A stretch of 11,500 nucleotides of DNA, from NCBI GenBank assembly GCA_039029915.1, contig JBCCFD010000242.1, positions 1 to 11,500 on the forward strand. The letters run 5' to 3'. The notes beneath the pieces are model-generated. The model was not told where the DNA came from. It did not search any database and saw only the letters and a program-made list of their open reading frames with translations. The position numbers were made by a program, and so were the translations under genes. Source of the DNA: QQUD01 sp039029915 (GTDB lineage: Bacteria > Chloroflexota > Anaerolineae > Promineifilales > Promineifilaceae). This document shows positions 7,107 through 11,500 of this stretch, one piece after another (positions within the stretch are counted from its first letter, which is position 1; each line of letters starts with the position of its first letter).

Positions 7107-7829
7107 TTAATGCTCTTCAGCTGGAGAAAGCTGGGCGATGGGGTGGAGTCCCCCTTTTACTTTGTCTCCAATCTGAACTAATATTTTTGCTGTTGGTGGA
7201 AGATATAGGTCTAATCTTGAGCCAAACCGGATTAGTCCAAAACGCTGTCCAGTTGCCACAGGCTGTTCAAGCGGTGCATAGTTGACACATCTTCGGGCTA
7301 ATATGCCGGCGATTTGCTTTAGTAAAATTGTGCCATAGGCGGTTTCGGTCATCATCGCAATATATTCATTGACTTCAGAAGCTTCTGGTCGAAACGCTTG
7401 TATAAACTTTCCTGGCTGGTGTTGGACTAGCTTGGTGACGCCCCCTAAGGGAACTCTCTGAACATGAACATCTGTCAAGCCAAGAAAGAAGCTAATTCGA
7501 ATGACCTCTTTTTTGAGAAATTTATTTTCAATCTCGGTTTTAATTTCAACAATCTCACCATCGCCCGGCGAGATAACAAGCCCTGGTTTTTGGATGACAT
7601 CGCGATTTGGGTCTCTGAAAAAATAAAGTGTGAGGAGCCAAATGAAGGAAATGAGGAAGAGTAGAAAGCCAGTGCCAAAATTTGTCCATTGATACCAAAG
7701 AAGTACGGCCGTTAACCATACCCCAGTCACAACAAGCAACGTTACGGCACTGCCTCGGGCAAACGGCCAGATTCTATCCGGCATGAACTGGGTAATAGGC
7801 TGGTTTGTAATTGATCCTTCTCCATGCAA
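7107..7829 (-). CDS. psd: Phosphatidylserine decarboxylase proenzyme
   Basis: Converts phosphatidylserine to phosphatidylethanolamine using a pyruvoyl group made by self-cleavage. Seen in order: two N-terminal hydrophobic segments (about 26-46 and 52-70), FRDPNR (71-76), ISPGDGEIVEI (86-96), LTDVHVQRVPLGG (118-130) with H122, and the cleavage site FGS (202-204) within LIRFGSRLDLYLP. Cleavage between G203 and S204 would give the small pyruvoyl chain. The short length and FGS site fit the PSD-A type rather than the longer E. coli form with LGST. The start is uncertain: the longest frame begins at a TTG (7829) with no clear ribosome site, while an ATG at 7784 would remove 15 residues without touching conserved sequence. 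It is the first gene of the psd-pssA-acyltransferase operon, and one ACGGCCGT lies at 7705-7712. Confidence 0.93.
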   Translation of the reverse strand: MHGEGSITNQPITQFMPDRIWPFARGSAVTLLVVTGVWLTAVLLWYQWTNFGTGFLLFLISFIWLLTLYFFRDPNRDVIQKPGLVISPGDGEIVEIKTEIENKFLKKEVIRISFFLGLTDVHVQRVPLGGVTKLVQHQPGKFIQAFRPEASEVNEYIAMMTETAYGTILLKQIAGILARRCVNYAPLEQPVATGQRFGLIRFGSRLDLYLPPTAKILVQIGDKVKGGLHPIAQLSPAEEH

Positions 7830-7852
7830 AATTGATATGCGTTTAAGCGTTC

Positions 7853-7912
7853 CGAAGTTCCTAAATTAATAATCTTGTTAGATAAAAGCTTTTGAAACTT
7901 GCATGAACTTCG
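7853..7912 (-). promoter_or_regulatory. Dyad in the probable psd leader
   Basis: CGAAGTTC and GAACTTCG are perfect 8-bp inverted repeats separated by 44 bases, with the 10-base palindrome AAAAGCTTTT between them. In a leftward transcript they would form a long stem with an inner hairpin 25-80 bases ahead of the psd start. On the minus strand the distal arm is part of AAGTGAAACGAAGTTC, which nearly repeats a motif found before the ABC operon. Confidence 0.35.
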
Positions 7913-7924
7913 TTTCACTTCAGT

Positions 7925-7948
7925 AAATCACATTTTAAATCACATTTT
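7925..7948. repeat. Tandem 12-bp repeat AAATCACATTTT x2
   Basis: Two exact, abutting copies (7925-7936 and 7937-7948). Each contains TCACATTT, which equals one half-site of the CRP-type consensus, and an inverted AATGTGA follows at 7970-7976. A run of nine T residues begins inside the second copy (7945-7953). A regulator binding array for the divergent promoters is possible; simple duplication in AT-rich DNA is the alternative. Confidence 0.45.
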
Positions 7949-7986
7949 TTTTTAAATGCCAAAGTGCTGAATGTGAGTTACTTACA

Positions 7987-8040
7987 GGAGAACAAAACCT
8001 TTAGCGAAACTGTTTTGTTTCAAAGAGATTTTTGTTCTCC
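7987..8040. repeat. Nested inverted repeat, 54 bases
   Basis: Outer arms GGAGAACAAAA (7987-7997) and TTTTGTTCTCC (8030-8040) match perfectly over 11 bp. Inside, GAAAC (8006-8010) pairs with GTTTC (8017-8021), extended by CTTT (7999-8002) with AAAG (8022-8025) around a 3-base bulge. AACAAAAC (7991-7998) can instead pair with GTTTTGTT (8012-8019), so two exclusive folds exist. There is no T-tract on either side. It lies about equally far from both flanking start codons. Confidence 0.55.
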
Positions 8041-8184
8041 AATCAGTCCCAAATTTTAGCATTCTGCTTTTGGGGGAGCAAACAACCATTGTGGCTATAC
8101 TTCCTACTTCGTTGTGAAAACGGCGCATAAACGACTGCTAAACGACTCTCGTCGTCAGCGATTGGCTTTGGTAAACTTGCGGCC

Positions 8185-9531
8185 ATGATTAGAAACCTTC
8201 GTATGCCTTTTATTGCTGGCTTGATCAGCATATTCATTATTGCCATCGCCGTCATTATTGGCTGGCGAATATTAAATGGAGACGCTCGATTATTGCGCGA
8301 TGTTGAAGTACAGCATACTGTCTTGACCCCGAATGCGGATGGAGACAATGACGTTACTCGAATAAGCTATGAAATTTCGAGAAATGCAACGGTCTCAATT
8401 TACTTCGAAAATGAAGAGGGTGAACGGTTTTATTTTCGAGAAAACAAGCGGCGCGGTAGCGGAGAGTACGAGGTTCTATTTAGTGGGGTCGTGCAGGGCT
8501 TTCTACTTGAGGATGAAGAAATTGATGGCGATATTTTAAACCGTCTACTCAAAGATGGTGATTACCGCTGGGTTATTGAAGCTGAGGATGAGCAAGGTGT
8601 GATTGAACAGTCTAATGGCTCGCTGCAAATAGTCGATGCTGATCCGATTTTGCCAGAGGTTAGAAACTTTACGATTCATCCCATTTCAAAGCTTTTCACC
8701 CCAAATCGAGACGGGATTGATGATCGGGTTAAACCTCAATTTTTCTTGCCAAAAGATGTTGAAGAGCTGCGGGTCTTTTTAGAAATGCCAGACGGCACTG
8801 AATTTCCTATCACTGAATTAGAGCGAGATGTGCCAGCTACTGAAGAAGGGATGCACATTTTTGACTGGGACGGCGGGGTTGATGATGGAGCGACGCCACC
8901 GCCTGACGGCACCTATCCACTTGTGGTAATGTCGCGAGATGCAGAGGGGCAGCGTATTCGACTAGAAGATGAATTAACGATTCAGTTTGGTGGCGTGCCG
9001 AGAGCTGACATTTTTTCACCACCAACTGGCGAAACATTATCATTTGATGCAACGGCCGTACTTCTTTGCGATACCTTAGAATTCACGCTTACCGTTCGCA
9101 ATTATGGCACCACACCCGTTCGAACGAGCGGCCCCGCTCCCGGTACAATTTATGATTCAACATGGAATTACAATACCGTGGGTTGGCCTACAGAATCTGG
9201 TGTATTTCGAGTGGGCATTGGGTTTGAAAATGAACTGTCCCCTTATCCTTACCGCTGGGCGGTTGGTGCTGAAAGCGATCTTCAAAAAATTGGAGACAGC
9301 TATTATTTAATGCCTGGTGAAAGAGCTGTTGTAACAGGCGGTATTCGTGTCATTGATGAATTTGGCGTGCGCAACCCACAACCAATGTGGGCGGGCTTGA
9401 TTCATGAAGATGTGGAAATCTCGCAATTTAATCGCAATGTTGATCCACATGCGATTCTGATTGACATCCCCGATGAATCAAATATTGAAACGTGTGAAGC
9501 ACGAAACATCCCTTCACGGGCTGAGGAATAA
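8185..9531 (+). CDS. Membrane-anchored protein with two FlgD-type Ig-like domains
   Basis: Residues 8-28 form one hydrophobic segment after a basic start (MIRNLR), giving a signal anchor with an outside C-terminus. Two repeated modules follow. The first, about 46-150, opens with TPNADGDND (48-56). The second, about 170-270, opens with TPNRDGIDD (172-180) and contains WDGGVDDG and PPDGTYPLVV (227-248). TPNxDGxxD and W-G-x-D-x-G-x-PDGTY are marks of FlgD Ig-like or gliding-motility-type beta-sandwich domains, probably with calcium bound by the acidic loops. Residues 287-430 look like another beta-rich domain, with cysteines at 295 and 437. ATG 8185 is the only usual start after the upstream stop; its ribosome site is poor. 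The next gene, a GT2, begins two bases after this stop, so the product may belong to a surface polysaccharide or protein-decoration system. Specific function unknown. Confidence 0.75.
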   Translation: MIRNLRMPFIAGLISIFIIAIAVIIGWRILNGDARLLRDVEVQHTVLTPNADGDNDVTRISYEISRNATVSIYFENEEGERFYFRENKRRGSGEYEVLFSGVVQGFLLEDEEIDGDILNRLLKDGDYRWVIEAEDEQGVIEQSNGSLQIVDADPILPEVRNFTIHPISKLFTPNRDGIDDRVKPQFFLPKDVEELRVFLEMPDGTEFPITELERDVPATEEGMHIFDWDGGVDDGATPPPDGTYPLVVMSRDAEGQRIRLEDELTIQFGGVPRADIFSPPTGETLSFDATAVLLCDTLEFTLTVRNYGTTPVRTSGPAPGTIYDSTWNYNTVGWPTESGVFRVGIGFENELSPYPYRWAVGAESDLQKIGDSYYLMPGERAVVTGGIRVIDEFGVRNPQPMWAGLIHEDVEISQFNRNVDPHAILIDIPDESNIETCEARNIPSRAEE

Positions 9532-9533
9532 TT

Positions 9534-10457
9534 ATGGACATTGCTGTCGTTATTGTGAGTTGGAATGTCCGTGATTATGTAGTGGAGTGCTTGCAATCTG
9601 TTTTTGCTGAATTTCGGAAGTCGGGTCTTGAGGGGCGTGTTTGGCTTGTTGACAATGCGTCCACGGATGGCACGATACCTTTGGTTAAAGATCTGTTTCC
9701 CCAAACTCATATCATTGAAAATGAAGGGAATGTTGGGTTTGCGCGAGCAAATAATCAAGGCATTGCTGCTGCGAAGCCATTTGACCCGAAATATTATTTT
9801 TTATTAAATCCTGACACAAAATTACAAACGAGCTCGCTACAAAAGCTGGTTGATAGTATTGAAACGTTGCCTAATGCCGGTATGGTGGGGGCAAGGTTGG
9901 TGTATGGAAACGGCCGTTTTCAGCACAGCGCCTTTTGCTTTCCGGGCATTGTCCAGCTGACCTTTGACCTGTTCCCAATGCCTGCCAGACTCTATGAATC
10001 GCGATGGAACGGCCGTTATCCTCGCACATTTTATGGGCCTGATCAGCCTCCATTTCCCGTTGATTTTCCGCTTGGGGCCACGATGCTCGTTCGGGCAGAC
10101 GTCACCGAGAGCACTCACGGTATGGATGAATCATTTTACATGTACTGTGAAGAAATTGATTGGTGTTGGCGGATTCATCAGGCAGGGTGGAAAATTTATA
10201 CGGTTCCTGCAGCAGAAATTGTACATTACGGTGGGGAAAGCAGTAAGCAAATTCCAGCGCAGTCAATCATTAATCTTTGGCGTAGTCGGATCAAGTTGTA
10301 TCAGCGTCATCATACGCCGCTTCGTTTTCGAATTGCCAAAAAATTGGTCAAATTTGGCTTAAGCCGCAAAGCTGAACAAGAAAATAGCCCTAAGATTCAA
10401 GAAGCGTACCATGAAGCGATTCGTCTTTGGGATGAAAGCCAAATTCGAATTGGGTAG
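9534..10457 (+). CDS. GT2 family glycosyltransferase, rhamnosyltransferase-like
   Basis: A GT-A fold, inverting, family 2 transferase of 307 residues. Motifs: VVIVSWN (5-11), LVDNASTDGT (38-47) for nucleotide binding, EGNVGFARANNQGI (64-77), LLNPDT (90-95) in the place of the metal-binding DxD, FPLGATMLVRADV (178-190), and FYMYCEEIDWCWRIHQAGW (201-219) holding the catalytic acidic residues of the ED-x-W-x-R type. This set is typical of the WcaA/RfbF-like group that adds sugars, often rhamnose, to lipid-linked or surface glycans. There is no membrane segment, so it acts in the cytosol or at the inner membrane face. GAGGA (9523-9527) is a good ribosome site 6 bases before ATG 9534. It starts two bases after the Ig-protein gene. 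Donor and acceptor are unknown. Confidence 0.9.
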   Translation: MDIAVVIVSWNVRDYVVECLQSVFAEFRKSGLEGRVWLVDNASTDGTIPLVKDLFPQTHIIENEGNVGFARANNQGIAAAKPFDPKYYFLLNPDTKLQTSSLQKLVDSIETLPNAGMVGARLVYGNGRFQHSAFCFPGIVQLTFDLFPMPARLYESRWNGRYPRTFYGPDQPPFPVDFPLGATMLVRADVTESTHGMDESFYMYCEEIDWCWRIHQAGWKIYTVPAAEIVHYGGESSKQIPAQSIINLWRSRIKLYQRHHTPLRFRIAKKLVKFGLSRKAEQENSPKIQEAYHEAIRLWDESQIRIG

Positions 10458-10463
10458 GTAGTT

Positions 10464-11213
10464 GTGGGTATGCCAAAATTAACGGCCGTTATCCTCACTC
10501 TAAACGAAGCCAGCCACATCAAAACATGCGTTGAGAGCTTGAGTTGGGCAGATGAGGTTGTTGTGTTTGATTCGTATAGCGAAGATGATACGGTGAAAAT
10601 TGCGCAACAAGCGGGCGCAACAGTCTTCCAATCAAAATTTGAAAATTATGCCCAGCAGCGCAATGCTGCCCTAGACGCAATCACAACAGATTGGGTCTTT
10701 TTTGTAGATGCGGATGAGCGCGGAAATGAGGCTGTTGCTCAAGAAATTCGTGACAAAATAACAAACTTTCCTGAATCCGCTTGGCACATCCCCCGACACA
10801 ACTACATTTTTGGCCAATTAACGCTCGGTGCAGGCTGGTTTCCTGATTATCAACTGCGAGTACTTAAACACACAAAAGTTCGTTACTATCGACCCGTCCA
10901 TGAAATTGCAGAAGTGGATGGGGAAATCGGTTATTTAGACAATCCAATTGTGCACTACAATTACGTTGATCCGCCACACTTTCACCAAAAGCAGCGTGCT
11001 TATTCCACCTACGACGCCAAAATTTTAATGGAAAACGGGATTCGCCCGAAACCTCAGAATTTTATTTTGCAGCCCTTGCGACAATTTTATTGGCGTTACG
11101 TAACGCTAGATGGTTATAAAGATGGCTGGCATGGTTTACGACTCAGTTTGTATATGACATATTACGAATGGGTTAAATATCGTAAACTGGCTTGGTTTTG
11201 GCGAAAGCGATAG
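10464..11213 (+). CDS. GT2 family glycosyltransferase, WaaE/KdtX-like
   Basis: A 249-residue family 2 transferase: TAVILTLNEASHI (7-19), EVVVFDSYSEDDT (31-43), YAQQRNAAL (62-70), FFVDADE (79-85) with the DxD metal site, PVHEIAEV (144-151) and NPIVHYNY (160-167). The layout resembles the WaaE/KdtX group that adds glucose or similar sugars to lipopolysaccharide core or other glycans; sugar and acceptor are not readable. A conserved aromatic C-terminus (QFYWRYV at 207-213) suggests membrane contact, without a clear transmembrane helix. The start is a GTG at 10464 or an ATG at 10470; the ATG gives the usual compact N-terminus and only two residues differ. It follows the previous GT2 by 6 bases and belongs to the same operon. 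Confidence 0.88.
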   Translation: MGMPKLTAVILTLNEASHIKTCVESLSWADEVVVFDSYSEDDTVKIAQQAGATVFQSKFENYAQQRNAALDAITTDWVFFVDADERGNEAVAQEIRDKITNFPESAWHIPRHNYIFGQLTLGAGWFPDYQLRVLKHTKVRYYRPVHEIAEVDGEIGYLDNPIVHYNYVDPPHFHQKQRAYSTYDAKILMENGIRPKPQNFILQPLRQFYWRYVTLDGYKDGWHGLRLSLYMTYYEWVKYRKLAWFWRKR

Positions 11214-11220
11214 GTGAAAA

Positions 11221-11457
11221 ATGAAAGTAGCAATTGATTGTCAGATCAGTGAAACGGGCGCTGTTAAAGTTAAAAAAATTAAGCAGGGGAATCGCTGGGT
11301 TGCAGTGGGGCAAGGTAGGCAGTGGCAAGATGGAAACGGCCGTCACGTTCTTATTATGCTTCCTACAGAGGAAGTATGGGAAATTGTGCTTCGCCCTGAT
11401 ACGCTCATTTGGGAAAAATCAGCCGCAAAGTTTGGGCACCGTTCAGTAATGGTATAA
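11221..11457 (+). CDS. Small uncharacterised protein, 78 aa
   Basis: I do not recognise this family. It starts at ATG 11221, seven bases after the GT2 stop, with AGGTGA (11212-11217) as ribosome site overlapping that stop, so it reads as the last gene of the glycosyltransferase operon. The product is small, basic and probably beta-rich, with alternating hydrophobic residues (MKVAIDCQIS, RWVAVGQ, RHVLIMLP, WEIVLRP) and one cysteine. There is no signal peptide or membrane segment. It contains the palindrome ACGGCCGT (11336-11343), as other real genes here do. A competing frame at 11234-11449 lacks a ribosome site. Only sequence context supports it being a gene. Confidence 0.65.
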   Translation: MKVAIDCQISETGAVKVKKIKQGNRWVAVGQGRQWQDGNGRHVLIMLPTEEVWEIVLRPDTLIWEKSAAKFGHRSVMV

Positions 11458-11460
11458 AAA

Positions 11461-11490
11461 AGACCCTAGAGAAATAATCCTCTAGGGTCT
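11461..11490 (-). terminator. Intrinsic terminator hairpin, minus-strand reading
   Basis: AGACCCTAGAG (11461-11471) and CTCTAGGGTCT (11480-11490) form a perfect 11-bp stem with an 8-base loop. The A-run at 11455-11461 becomes a T-tract directly after the stem on the minus strand. So it best serves a leftward gene beyond the window that ends here. For the rightward operon it supplies a hairpin without a U-tract and may stop transcription less strongly. Confidence 0.75.
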
Positions 11491-11500
11491 GAAAGAAAGA

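Larger units (their letters stand above)
7830..8184. other. Divergent intergenic region with several repeats and dyads
   Basis: This 355-base region must hold the promoters of the psd operon (leftward) and of the anchored Ig-domain gene (rightward); I see no gene in it. It contains an 8-bp dyad CGAAGTTC/GAACTTCG (7853-7860, 7905-7912) around the palindrome AAAAGCTTTT (7884-7893), a tandem 12-base repeat (7925-7948), a nested palindrome (7987-8040), and a direct repeat TAAACGACT at 8128-8136 and 8139-8147, 11 bases apart. A TATACT hexamer at 8096-8101 could be a rightward -10 element, but no matching -35 is visible. Confidence 0.5.
911..11343. repeat. Dispersed palindrome ACGGCCGT, 12 copies
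   Basis: Core copies start at 911, 2446, 2670, 3458, 4883, 5486, 7705, 9052, 9910, 10009, 10482 and 11336. Six extend to the perfect 10-mer AACGGCCGTT (cores 911, 4883, 5486, 9910, 10009, 10482). Only one other CGGCCG exists in the window (5002-5007). All 12 are inside genes: seven read Thr-Ala-Val, four Asn/Tyr-Gly-Arg and one Arg-Pro-Ser, so all three frames are used. That points to selection or biased spread at the DNA level rather than codon choice. Function unknown. Confidence 0.85.

Noticed and set aside
8073..8101. Sigma-70 promoter for the Ig-domain gene using TATACT at 8096
   Set aside because: The hexamer at the right distance upstream (8073-8078, GGGGAG) is nothing like a -35 box, and the extended -10 TG is out of position.
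9402..9758. 118-codon minus-strand frame across the Ig-protein/GT2 junction
   Set aside because: It covers two well-supported plus-strand genes, including their ribosome site, and shows no domain.
1..11500. CRISPR array, tRNA, rRNA, insertion sequence, phage or defence island
   Set aside because: No regularly spaced direct repeats, RNA gene signatures, transposase, integrase or nuclease genes are visible.

Overview
The window looks like ordinary chromosome from a bacterium of moderate GC (mid-40s percent by eye). It carries a phosphatidylethanolamine pathway, a diacylglyceryl-transferase-like membrane protein, FlgD-type Ig domains on a membrane-anchored protein, and GT2 glycosyltransferases. 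The mix is compatible with Chloroflexota (Anaerolineae or Ardenticatenia-like), but that placement is an inference and no rRNA or marker gene is present to settle it. I see no tRNA, rRNA, CRISPR array, insertion sequence, phage gene or defence system.

Layout. Positions 2-1180 (+) hold the 3' part of an alkaline-phosphatase-superfamily phosphodiesterase. A 118-base gap with a 10-bp inverted repeat follows. Next come a CDP-alcohol phosphatidyltransferase (1299-1934) and an overlapping Lgt-like integral membrane protein (1927-2871). A dyad-rich 294-base gap leads to an ABC ATPase (3166-4092) and its permease (4202-5656), whose C-terminal half resembles the SpoIIM family. Converging on this from the right is a minus-strand operon in the order psd (7829-7107), pssA (7099-6389), DUF374-type acyltransferase (6392-5706). 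A 355-base divergent intergenic region full of repeats (7830-8184) separates it from a plus-strand group: an anchored Ig-like surface protein, two GT2 glycosyltransferases and a 78-residue orphan protein. A hairpin with a T-tract on the minus strand (11461-11490) closes the window.

How the genes work together. Three clusters touch the cell envelope. CDP-diacylglycerol is the expected lipid substrate of the phosphatidyltransferase at 1299 and of PssA. PssA followed by Psd gives phosphatidylethanolamine, and the acyltransferase beside them probably handles lysophospholipids. The ABC pair is a probable exporter. The right-hand group probably builds or decorates a surface glycan or anchored protein.

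The most striking signal is not a gene. The 8-base palindrome ACGGCCGT occurs 12 times in 11.5 kb, six of them as the 10-base AACGGCCGTT, always inside genes and in all three reading frames. That is far above chance and resembles in kind the HIP1 palindrome of cyanobacteria, with a different sequence. Secondary points are the ABC-2/SpoIIM fusion, an Lgt paralogue lacking several canonical residues, and intergenic regions that share a 16-base motif and hold nested dyads.
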